Assembly: GCA_947568835.1 (NCBI GenBank)
Contig: OX387606.1
Coordinates: forward strand, 3,658,001-3,722,000
Length of the DNA: 64,000 nucleotides
Direction: 5' to 3'
Source of the DNA: Protonemura montana
Lineage: Eukaryota > Arthropoda > Insecta > Plecoptera > Nemouridae
The notes under the pieces were generated by a model. The model had not been told where the DNA came from. It searched no databases and saw only the letters and a list, made by a program, of their open reading frames with translations. Each line of letters starts with the position of its first letter. The stretch's first letter is position 1. Positions 1 to 12,100 of this stretch are shown in pieces. The translations under genes and the position numbers were made by a program.

Positions 1-417
1 TGTTTAATAGTGTAGTAAAATACTAAGCTAAAGTAACCAACGGCAACTGACGTACTATACTACATTGGAATTACCAAAAATAATCTAAAAATGAAAAGTA
101 AACAAACTTTACAATCCAGTAAAAATAAATAACTGACCACAAAGACTACTTGGGGTTCAGCCTTTACTCTTTTTTGGGGAACTAGTTTGTATTGTTGATT
201 AAGTTAAAGTATAAGGAAACTCTATATCCAAAAATTAAATCGCATCAATTGCATGCCTTGATAGAGGACAAAATCACATATGCTCGATGCTTCTACTTCT
301 TGCATCGAGTCCAAGGTTTGAAAAAAAAAAGATCTTGAATCAACGATGGCACTGATACAGTTGGCAACTAAAGCCAAATGGGACGACCGTAGTCGGACGG
401 CGTTCTGGTGTGAATCA
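1..417. other. 3' flank of the RNF17-like gene
   Basis: AT-rich sequence downstream of the TAA at 418-420. It should include the 3' UTR. I see no coding exon and no clear canonical poly(A) signal on the minus strand. Confidence 0.5.
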
Positions 418-3106
418 TTACATATCGGTGACTTCGAGGATCCCGCTTGCTATCAGTGGCTCGATTGCCAAAGTCTTTGTCCCTTTGACGTACAACTTTA
501 AAGTCAGAGTGGGTTTGCGAGCCTGAAACCCAAAATACGGAACCTAATTTCAGCAAAACGACACAGCGTACAGCATTTCATCCATGCAGCATTTATCGAA
601 ATGAGCACTGCAGTAAGGAAGGGAAGAGGGAGTCTTTTTGACCTCGAACAAGATCTCCCATTCTAATGAAACAATGACAAAAGCAATACATTTTAACCCA
701 TTAACGTCCAAGAGAAAACTACGAGCAAAAATTATGTTGAAATGTAATTGTTAATTGATCATGACATATAAAGCAATGTAACATATGAGAAAAAATTGAA
801 AAAATAACCTCAAACTTTTAGAGTTCAATACTATCATATAGTTTCAAAATAATCAATTACTTTCATGATAATCATAGCAAGAATACACCAAATCACGCTT
901 CGAATAGGTGTACACAAGCGTGTACGGTGTGTGGTAATGGGTTAAGGTGTGTAGGTACATGTGTCTTAAATAGTGGAGCTGAGATTCCTTTATTTTAGCC
1001 TACCCTTTTTTTCAAGAACTCAATGTGCACAACGCTGCTCTCTCATGGATGGCTGCAAGATGTGAAATCACTCGAATTGCAATTGCTAGCAATGTGCTAA
1101 GTATGTTATTATTAGGAACACTAATAACCTCTCAAAAGTTGGTACCCAAACAGGGACTTAAAACCAGACTGCCACATGTAGCGAGTGTTAAACCTAGGAG
1201 ATTAGTCTTTCTCATCAAGTACACAAAAATTCTCTCACAAATTATGTGTCGAGTAGTTCAATTGGTTACAAAAACACCTGCATAAGCCGGAGATCGGGGT
1301 TTGAGTCCCCGCTTGGCCACTAATTTTTAAAAGCGTTATCAATATTCCTCATTAATAAAATTATTGTAAGATTTTTTAAATTTCTCCCCCATTTGCACTC
1401 CAAATAACGCAATCGTCTAACTTTTTGAGTTTGCTACAATAAATAAAAGATGTGCCATTGAAGAAAAAAATAAGGCCAAAAAGTAAAAAAAAATACCAAA
1501 ATTCAGCCCCAAGAAGGGAACGTAGGCCCCGGGGTCGCGATCTCGACTAAGCGAAACTAAGTTTCGAAAGGAAATCTCAAAAACTGTAGCAACGCATAGA
1601 CTCGAGTTTTTACGGAAAGTTAACTCAAACACAGGCTCTTTAATAGACAGATATTGCACACAAATTAAATAGTAGTGCTAGCAAAAGAGAGCGAGAGAGA
1701 GAGAGAATGACTCACGAGAACGCTGGCGGTGAAAGTTTTACCCAAGAGGGCACGAGCGAGCGCATCTTGACCGGCCTTGACCGAAACGCCCGGCGCCAGT
1801 TTGAAACCCGACAGGACGGCGTTGGCCATCAGCGCTGGCAGCGTTGTCCACTCACGGCGACATTCGCACACCCTGCGGGCCAAACCAGAGCCGACTCTTG
1901 AATCGAATCGGACAGAGACAGGCATATCTAGATCGGCATCAGTACAGGTAGCCAGGGACGAGTGCCCATTTAGTGGTCACGAGTAATCCTCCATCCTGCA
2001 TATTACTATGAAGACCTAATTGTTACAGAGATTATATGGATACATGCAATTATAACACAGCAATCTGTGTTTTTAGGTTTTTAATCACTGCACAAATTAT
2101 TACTTACATTTTTACTGATCCTCTTTGAAACTCGGTGATTGTCACTTGGGCACTACAAGAACTTTATGAATTCGTCTAATAACCACCAGTTTATTATCAA
2201 GCCCTGCTTTTTGCACTTCTTAAATTTTGTGGTTATCTCTATTACTTTTTAATACTGAACTAAAAAAAGTACAGCTAAAGAGGCTGACCCTAAGGCAATG
2301 TGCAGGCAGCTGAGAAAGCATATTGCTAGCGCTATTTTCAATCTAGGCCAATGATCAAGAACGATATTTGTGGAAAGACAAGCGCACCTGTCGGGCGAGA
2401 CCTTCTCGTAGGCCGAGGTGTCCACGTCCCATACCATAAGGTCTGCGCCCCTCAGTCCCGAGAAGATCGCACGCCCCCACTGGCCGTCGCCAAACTGTGC
2501 GGCACAACACAACGCTGCCGAGAAATACAGAAGAGTTAGAGCCAGTTTGTGATCGTAGCGTCTTGCAGTACTGTCCCGCCTAACTCAAGAAAATAAATGT
2601 CAAAAAATTCTTTGGCTATCAGTTGGGCGGTGAATTCACTACCTTGCTTGAATTTGTGGCATTCTATAACTGTTTTACGCTTTTCTTGTTGAAATGATAT
2701 TCTCGACCTTAAGTCGATAATTAACTGTTCCAGCTCACAAAGAATAACTTATAGTTATTTCAAAAATGTTGATGCTGCCCACAATCCACTGTCGCTTCAC
2801 TGACTGCTCTTGCCATTAAGAACTAGTTTTGAGATACTTCTGATCTTTACGGAGGGACATTTTTGCATGCTCTGTCTACTTTTCAAGACTTGACTAGTAA
2901 ATTTACATCCGAAATGTTAAAGAACCAAGGCAATCTAGTTTATGTGCATTGGTTTTCTCTGCTGATAAAGAGCATGACAAGCATCGAAATAAATATTAAA
3001 CTACGGTAGAAAGGCAATCTTAGTGCGCTTGCTTACGGAAGGTTCTCTTTACGAGTAGCGGCTGCATCGGCGCTTCCTTCTGCATCAGTGCTTTCAGCTC
3101 TTTCAG
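418..3106 (-). other. Extended Tudor 5 and C terminus of the RNF17-like gene (degenerate core)
   Basis: Exons 28-31 encode the last 154 residues. Exon 28 ends PLLVKRTF and splices at C|GTAAGC to exon 29, whose core reads CCAAQFGDGQWGRAIFSG and then LMVWDVDTSAYEKV in place of VDYGN. Exon 30 has LPALMANAVLSGFKLAPG, the usual post-core strand. Exon 31 ends LAIEPLIASGILEVTDM and then TAA, similar in character to the C terminus of known RNF17 proteins. If exon 28 were not spliced it would stop at a TAA just downstream (about 3021). Confidence 0.78.
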
Positions 3107-6100
3107 CTGAAACAAACCATGCCATGTCAGGTCAGTGATAGATTCTTCCAGGGATGTTCCTGAAAGAAAACTCAATGTGTCAGGAGTGCTGACTCATGCA
3201 TGATAACAAAATCCAGGGGGAGAGAACGGTAGACTGACAAACAAGAACAGGACCAATCCCTGCATGAGCTCAATTATCAACTTTGCTCCGAGAGCTTGAT
3301 TTGCCGAAACTAGTGAACTCCACTGCACACACTTGACGAGACTAGCCACGCTATATTAGCCTAACAGATTGCCACCAATTCCAACTTGTGGGTAGACAAA
3401 TTTCAACAACGCAGATTTCTGTGCAAGAAATTCTGTCCAGAAATTCTGTTCGGGTTTGCAACTTCTACCCTGCCAGAATGACCACGAGCCAGGACATGAG
3501 AAGACCATGAAGGTCTTATAGGGTGAGAACAGAACGCACCTTCTCCAGCCGACTCATGGACAGGGGATCCCTTGGGATGACTCTGACTGCCTGCAAGGAC
3601 TCGACGGACTGCATGACCACCTCCACGGAGGTGGCTTTGGGGAATATGTGGTGCTGGAACTTGAGAGCGACAGCAGAGTCTGCTGCGTCTTTTTCTTTGC
3701 CACTGGCTTCCAGCTTGTCCACCGAAAGATTCAGAGACGAAGAGGCTGCTGGCACTTCTTGTATAGCCTCCTTGGTCTCCGAAACCTCTCCATCTTCAGG
3801 AACCGAACTAGACACACCTTTGCTGCCCTCTTTATCGTCGTCTGCTTTGTCTTTTTCTTTGCGACTGGCTTCCAGCTTGTCCGCTGAAAGATTCTGGGAC
3901 GAAGAGGCTGCTGGCACTTCTTGTATAGCCTCCTTGGTCTCAGAAACCTCTCCATCTTCAGGAACCGAACTAGACACACCTTTGCCGCCCTCTTTATCGT
4001 CGTCTGCTTTGTCTTTTTCTTTGCGACTGGCTTCCAGCTTCTCTGCTGAAAGATTCTGGGACGAAGAGGCTGCTGGCACTTCTTGTATAGACTCCTTGGT
4101 CTCAGAAACCTCTCCATCTTCAGGTACCGAACTAGACACATCTTCTTTATGGTCGTTTTCACAGTCCTCGAGGTCTGAAAGAAGTTCGTTTCTGGCGTCA
4201 AGGATTACATCTTCTGTGTTGTCCTCATCATCTTCATTGTCGTCGCTGTCAAAAATAATTTCCTTTTCAGAGTTGAGGGTCACACCTTCTCCAGTTCCGA
4301 GAAACAGAACTTCATCATCGTAATCTTCCTCGTTCGTGGATTTCTCACTAATAATGGAAGACTTATCACCGGCAATGTCAATCTTGTCGTCTGAAGCTTT
4401 GCTTTTACCGTCAACGATTGAATCTACCGATCCATTGAATTCAACTTGATTCGTAACGGCCACAGTGTTGTCTAGTTTGCCGTCAATCTTGATATACACT
4501 TCTTCTGAAGCAACGTCCGGATCAAAGCACTCTTCCAGCGACATCAATCCAATGGGCAACTTTACTAAGCCAACGGTTTCTTCGTCGTCTTCCTCATCGC
4601 TGCACTCGATGATGTCGGGCGAAGACTGCAAAAACATAGCATCAAGAAACCAAAATTAAGACATTTACGTAGAAAAGAATGGGTTAGGGAGAATCTATTT
4701 CTTTCATTGCAGCTTGACTAGTCAACTCATGTCCAACATAAGTCAACAATTGCTCTGAAAGCCAACTTCTAGCTTGAAATCCCCTGCCCCATTCTTGCAA
4801 ATATTTTTCAGTTGATTCGTACTGTGCCAAAGGCCTGGGATAACAAATATCTTGATTGGGAAAGTAAAGGGAGAGTCTGGAACTTACCGAGCGGGAGTGG
4901 CAGGCCGCGATAGTGAAGATTCTTTGTTTAAAGTTTCCGCTGTAGCCTTTATCACAGGAGAAGTTGACAGCGGAAACTTTACGCAAAGAATCTTCAATGT
5001 ACTTTTCCAATCAACAAATTTGTTACATATTTTTCAGTTCACTCCAGAATTTATTAGAACCACTTGGCTTGAGTTATGTGCACACTTGCCTTCTATGAAT
5101 TCGTCAACAAGCAAAGACCCCACAACACCATCCCCTTCCCAAACACCAGGCAAGGGCAACAGAAGATAAGCTACCCGAGTCAGGTATTGGATAGGTGACC
5201 ATCACACACATGACCAGTTCTGTTCGGGAGAGAGGTTGGAGGCATGAAAGTTAGAAAAACAACTTCATTTGCCTAGCTTATCAATAGAGATAGGATAGTT
5301 ATGCAAAATAAAGCCTCAAAACATGCAAGAAAAAATGGCAAAACATGCAAAAACAAATGCCAAAATAAGCAAAACATGCTAAATCCGTAAAAATAAGGTA
5401 AAAGGTGGATTAGTGGGTAAAAACATACATTTATATATTTATATCATTATGTATTTGGTTTTATCAACTATACATCAATACATCAGCACAATGGCTAACT
5501 AAAATCATTTCAATATTCAGCGGCATTAACCGATGCCGCCTATCTGATAGAATGCTTTTATATGATCTTTAACGATCTTTCAACATCACACGATGCAACT
5601 GGGGCATATTTTAAATTGCAAATTTGAGTGGGGGACAAATTATCTTCTTAAAAATCATATGTGCCTTCCACCATAATTCTCTGAACTCCACACAATAGCT
5701 TGTAAGAAACATTCTTTTAGAGCACACAGTCAAGTTTATTAAACGCTACTTTGGCACGGCCACCGGGAGCTTTAGAAAGTTCCAAGTGCAGATCTTGAAT
5801 AATCTGAAGCGATGTCGTTAGTGGTTCTCCAAACGTCTCTAGTAATTTTGGAAAGACCTAACCACTTCCCTTCTACATAAGACTCAACATCTGCGGTAAC
5901 AAAATTCCTCTATATAGATGGATTTAAGGAGATAAGATAGGAGATAAGATAAGAGAACATTTCATTTATAGAAAGGGATGAGAGGGTTGGGAACTAGATA
6001 TTCCCAGGAATTACCTATTTACCAGGTGCTTTACTGGACCCCTATTCACTAACTCGGTGCGGGTTTGGTGCGGCTTTGAAACTGCGGCTTTTGGTCGTCG

Positions 6101-9100
6101 CCTGAAAGCCGCAAAGTTTTGTGTTCACTAACTATTCGTATTTAGACCTAGCGATGGAATCGCTAAACGGGCGGAAATGTCAGAGTCGATAAGTCTGCTA
6201 AATAAGCAGAAATTCAAATATTTTCGGATGAAAAGTGACAGACGACAAGCTTGTAAGGGCCAATATCCAGCCAATTTAAAATGGCAAACAAGATAGGTTG
6301 ATTAAAAAACCTGTAATTTGGATAATGCTAACAAAAGAAGATATTTTCGAAACTATTCTTTATGCTTAGTGCATTTATCCAAAGGAATTGCGCAAGTTGG
6401 TTTTGTTGAGTCATATTTTCCAGCCTCAGATGATCCATAAATGGAAAATATGTGGGTACACAATCCATTTTCCACCGCTATCGACAAAAACCTCTCGCTA
6501 TCAAATTCTGATAAACTGATCGAGGATTAAACTTTAGATTAATATTCTTTTTTTCAGAGATCACTTTACTTTGACTTTTGCACTATCCTGAACTTAGTGA
6601 AAAAGTGCCATTTTAAGGAGTTTATTTTGGCAAGTGGAGATTAAAAAAAAAAATTGCGTAAATCCTTCGTCTATAAAATGCTCCATTTTTTAATTCTTTG
6701 GCTCGAAGAGAAATAGGCCCAAGTGAAATTTTCCAAAACTATTTCAATTTTAAAGATTTGAAATTTTAACGAGTTATCGATATTTTTCCTGCTTAATTTT
6801 TACAGGTTAGTTTGATATCATTTTTTGTACACATTATTTGAAAAAAAAACAAGAGAATATTCAGAAGATTTGGCAAAAAGACCAAAACATGCAAAAGCAT
6901 GCAAAAAACCTGAAATATTAAATTTCCGAGAAGAGTGCCCAAATATGCAAAACATGCATGGTAAAAATGGTATTTTTAGAACCAGGGAGTGATAAAATGG
7001 ATATGCTATCCACATTTCTACATGGGATTTAATGCATAAATCAAAACATGCAATTGCATAACTATCCTATCTCTACTTATCAACCTCTTGACGGCATGGA
7101 TTTGTGGAGGAATCTTGCTGTTCGAGTTGTACCGTCCTTTGTAAGAGACGTTAAGCCGGTGGTCCCCTTGGTGCTCTTCGACAGGAGTAGGCTACATGCT
7201 GGCCCCGGGTTTACTCTCCTCCCTTCTAGGGTAGGTTAGGTTAATCATGATCCTCATCCTCTCATTCACCGACGCCATTGGACCAATGCAGCAGGGCCCG
7301 TTGTCAAAACAGCGCGTCGTTAAACACCACAGTTCAAGATAAGCTACATATATTTTTTTTTTTATGTTTTCAGTTTCCACGAAACTTCCAGAGAACGCCA
7401 GGGTTTGGCTCTGCAAGGCTCACCAGTTCTTCGCGGGATTCTGGCTCGGGGATCGTCCTTGGTGTGGTACTGTGCTCAGAGCTGCGATCAGAGTCACCGG
7501 AAGACCGGGACTTGCGGGAGCGACGCTTGCGCTTGATGCTCAACGGCGAAAGGCCCGGCACCATGCCAGGCGTCACCTTTGCGTAACGTGCCACGCCCAA
7601 CACCACCAACAGCGACCCGATCTCGGTGCCATCTCCACGCACCAGAACCACCTGATGTAAAAATGGGATTTTTTGTCAAACTTCATAGCATTTATTAAAT
7701 TTTATCAACGATCAAGTGATAATGTTGCCGTTCTTGTGGAAAAATACAAACGAAAAAATTAAAATAAATTCACGTTTTTTGGCACGGTGACTATTAACAG
7801 TGTGCATCAACAAACGAAGAGTGTTCTTCTCAACAGGTGTCTATCTCGAATTGCTTTTAAAACTCGAGATGACAAAGCCAGCAGCTGGAACACATACATT
7901 ACAGCTTTCAATAACCATAACCGTATAGTTTGTTGTACCGTTAAGTGTGCAGGTTATAGGTAGAGGCAGAACGTTAATGTTAAACTTTCTGCGTGAAAGA
8001 TGGCCGCCAAATGACTACTTTACCGACGAAAATGCAGAGTACTGGAACAGGCCGTTAAGTGCAAACCACTGTCGCGTGAAATTTTACTTCGATATTTCTC
8101 GTAGGCTTACTCGCTTTTGAGACTTTTCATGCTCAAAAGATATCCATCAATGTCTACCTCAACGATTAATATACTTGTAACGATGTTCAAAAGCGAGTAA
8201 CCTACGAGAAATATCAAAATTAAATTTCATACGACAGTGCACTTAACGGGGTGTTCCGGTACTCTGCATTTTTGTCTGTAAAGCAGTCGATTGGCGGCCA
8301 TCTTTCACGCAGAAAGTTTAACATTAACGTTCTGCCTCTACCTAGAACCTGAACACTCAACAGTTGTACTGTTTCGTGTAGCAACAAGTTACCTGCTTCG
8401 AGCCCAACAAAGGCCACTGACAAAGCGAAATGCAACTCACTGTGGTGGGGTCTGGGGTGCCTTCGGGGCTCCGAACGTGCACCGTGCATTGCTTCTCGAC
8501 GACGTTCACGTGCAGCGTGTCCAGGCCGTCACGAGTCCAGCGTCCGTCCTCAGAAATCTGTCGGGCATGACCACAATCAGGACTTGGGACAACTGCAATG
8601 GCCTCTCCTCCGATTAGTTGCGCTCCCTCTCCCATACCGTATCCACTACAATCGATTTCCAGCCTCGTGGCACTCTATTCGATTGATATATATGTATTGA
8701 TGTTTAAAAAAATAATTCTTTTAATATGGAGGTTTGTTAAAAAGGTCAGTCACAATCACCATCGGGAGGTACCCACCATTACAATGTGTTCCCAGCTCAT
8801 TTGCCAAGCAGAAAGTTTAACAATAACGCTGGCCTTCTGAGGTCAGTGTGTTCAGTAGCCAGAGCCCACAGACCAGCAGAAAAGCCCCAAGCGTATGTGC
8901 TGATTTTCTGGCGGCTCCCAAGGAGCAACAGGGACACGTGGTCCCAGACACGAATATTGTGTGGAACGGACGCGTTATGAAAACGCTACTCACCGGTCGG
9001 ACGTTTGCCAGCGCCACCTTGCGGCAGAGCACGGGGATCTCAGCAAGGAACGTCGTCGGCCAGATTTCGCGCGAAGGAAGAGTGTCTAGTGAACCGTAGT

Positions 9101-12100
9101 CCACGAAGATTACTTCCCAGCAACCGTCTGACAGCTCCTGCAATCACCATCACTTTGGTTACCATCACTGTGGTGCAGTGTTGAGTAGGAACTTAACGGA
9201 AGTAACGCGTTCCTTGTAACGCGTTCTTTTTCGGGAACTTTCGCGGTAACGCGTTCTTTTTTCTTGGTAGTAACGTAACGGAATAACCGTTCCTTTATAC
9301 CAAGAACGTAAAACGACATTTACGTTCCCGTTAAAGTTCCTATTTTCGGCATTCTTGTGGGTATTTGGTATTTCATTTTTTAATCCTTTCGGGTATTTAA
9401 AAAAATAGATAAACTTGCCCATTAGCCATGTCACATGTCAAAGTAAGTTAACGCTGCATTGTTCTCGACATCCCAAAGACTGAGTTCCTCTTTCCGTCCA
9501 TGCATCATGCATTTTGCCAAAAAAAAAACCCAAGATCACTGTGCAGGTGTGGAGACTGGAGAAGCGATGAAGTGGGGTTCATCGTAAACAACCAATGAGC
9601 AATTAGCATCGTGAGGGAAGAGACACCCCCATCCCCCAAAGTATCTGCTCATCCCCCTACATTTAAATCTTTGCTTTGCCCGCGTCTCGTTCAGTTTACA
9701 GTCGTCACTCGTCCTGTGGTTTCAGTCCACGGTTTTCGCTATAGAGCCCTTAAACGTTTTACTATTCGAAAATGTTAAGCCTTTTTTTGTTGGAAGAGCA
9801 AGACGGCATTGGCTCGAATTTTCGTGCCAAATGCCTTTTGTGTGTTCCGTTTCAAAAGTTTTGGTATAAGTCGAGAATTTTTAAGGAACTGAAATAGGAA
9901 CTTAGTTCCTTTTGAGGAACTATTCAGTTCCTTTTTATTTTTAGGAACTGAAACTGAATTAAGTTCCTTTTTAAAAGGAACTTAATCAAGACTGCTTTGG
10001 TGACTTGTCAATTGGTACAAGAGAAAGGCTTGAAGCTAAATAATTAACAGAATAAAATGAGTGAGCAGACCAAACATGAATGGAAAGTATTTTCTTCCTA
10101 CAAGGAAAACACACAATTTCACACCAGAAAAATTAAATTTTCTAAAATGACTTTGAAGTTTGAGTATATAAACTTACACCTTTTGATGTTTTTCTTTAGT
10201 TACTTTCATATATGTAGTTATAGCGATCGCTATCTCAGTCTTTTCCTGACAACTTAACGTCCATTCACAACAAAAATAGCAGTTAAATGTAACGTAAACG
10301 CAAATTAGGGTTATGCGAATTATTGAACAATTTCTAATGTTAATGCCATGTCGCCGATATCGTCTAGTTCTTACTTTATTTCCTGGCACCCCTGATATAG
10401 GGACGTTGAACTCATTACCATTTCAAGGGCCAAACATCAAATGAACTCTGGTATTAGCTACCCCAGAAAGAGACTTGATTTTTGGGACACATTTTTTTTT
10501 AATAAGTCAACTTGCTCATCAAGCCTTGCAGCCCAGATCGACAGAAGACAGTTTGGTGTTATGCAAAAGCAGACAAGAAACAAATCGTACCGTTCCTGCA
10601 AGGCGCCTTTGAACCATGGAACAAGCAGGCAGGAAATATCGAAACCTATTGGCATTGCTAGAGCCACGATTATATGGTGATGCGCGAAATCGCGAATTGT
10701 TCTTATCTCTTGTTTTTCTTACAAATGAGTGCCATTCATTGAATTCCCAACTCAAATATGTAAGAAGCTCATCGCGACAAAACGCGAAATTCACGAAAAA
10801 TCATCCATAACAACGAAATCAACTACTTCCCGCGAAATCATCGCGAAATGAGCCTTTTCCCATCCAATTATCTTCAATTTCAGATAATCTGTTCTTTTTT
10901 CATTTTTATCAAACCACATTTCACGGAAAATAAATAAACAAACAAAATAACCCTTTTCACTAAAATGTGTGTATTTTGCGAAATAGCCACTAATTTCCAT
11001 TCAAAAAATTTAAATGTTTATTTTATCTCTCTAAACACACATTTCCATGAATTTGTCAGATTATTTCCCCCAGTCTTGTTGTCAGGTCTGTTCCTCATCA
11101 AACGCTGTCAACATTCCTATGTTTAGGGGGTAGAAGTAGTGGGGCAAATTGTTTGCTGTAGGAAACCATTGCCATTTGGTTGGCTGAACCTTCCCCTCCT
11201 TGCCATGTGAGCACCAGCACCACATGCATTCAGTCTATATAGAGATTAGCTGGGATTTCAAATTTCAATGGGGTGTATTACATTTTTGACTTTTGAGGAT
11301 CAAGCAAAGCAACTCTTTGTGAGTGATGGATCTATTTTGATGTGTGGAATCTAGAACAGCAGACTTGTCTGGGAGAAAAAAGACAATCTTGCAAAGTATG
11401 TTGTTAGTGCCAGGCAGTGGGTCAAATTCAAATTATCATGGACACAAAAATCTCAAACCCCTCACTGACAAACTTTTTAGTTTTAAACTCTTTTTGGAAA
11501 ATTAGTGTTACAAATAGGAGCTAATTGAAATTAATTAAATTTTGCATCAATAATAATAAAAACATGGAGCTTATACGAATAAATTTTTCTTGTGTCTTAT
11601 TTGTTTTGTAGTTTCCTTGTGGCGTAACAATGTATTTTATGAAACATAAAGGTATTAGCTACATTTTATAGGAACTTATTGAACAGAAACACTATGTTTA
11701 ACTATTCTTCTTTTTTTCGTCACCTATGTCCGAAATCTGCTATAGACATGAAATTCTGTACTTTTTCCATAACACCGCCATAACACCGAAATCCAAAAAG
11801 CTTACCACGAAATTAACGAAATCATAACACCATAAAATCTTGGCTCTACCTATTGCCATTGGACAACATTTAAAGAACTCCTAAACGAAGCAAGAAGCCT
11901 ATTTGTACCAACACGAAATCTGAAAAATAATCCCGACCCTGTCTATTACACCAAGGACATACGTGTACTGAAGAAAAAGTGTAGACAGGCATACCATTCA
12001 CGACTCCTCAACAACCGATTCAGTCTACTTACCACACAACTGAATGAGGCCAAAATAGAAGCCCTGGACAACTATATGCAGAATTTACTAAATCCTGACA

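Noticed and set aside
1248-1320. Functional tRNA gene
   Set aside because: A and B boxes are present, but the acceptor stem does not pair, so a SINE head or pseudogene is more likely.
3021-3036. RNF17 stop just after exon 28 (FRKQAH and TAA)
   Set aside because: The C|GTAAGC donor joins exon 29 in phase and continues into Tudor-like sequence. Kept only as an alternative transcript end.
3523-4323. Ser/Leu-rich + strand frame of 266 codons
   Set aside because: It is the antisense shadow of the acidic RNF17 exon. It has no splice or start context and no recognisable fold.
7370-7423. RNF17 C terminus at the TGA at 7370
   Set aside because: A good donor at 7423 joins exon 27 in phase, and the exons downstream complete a fifth Tudor and a family-like C terminus.
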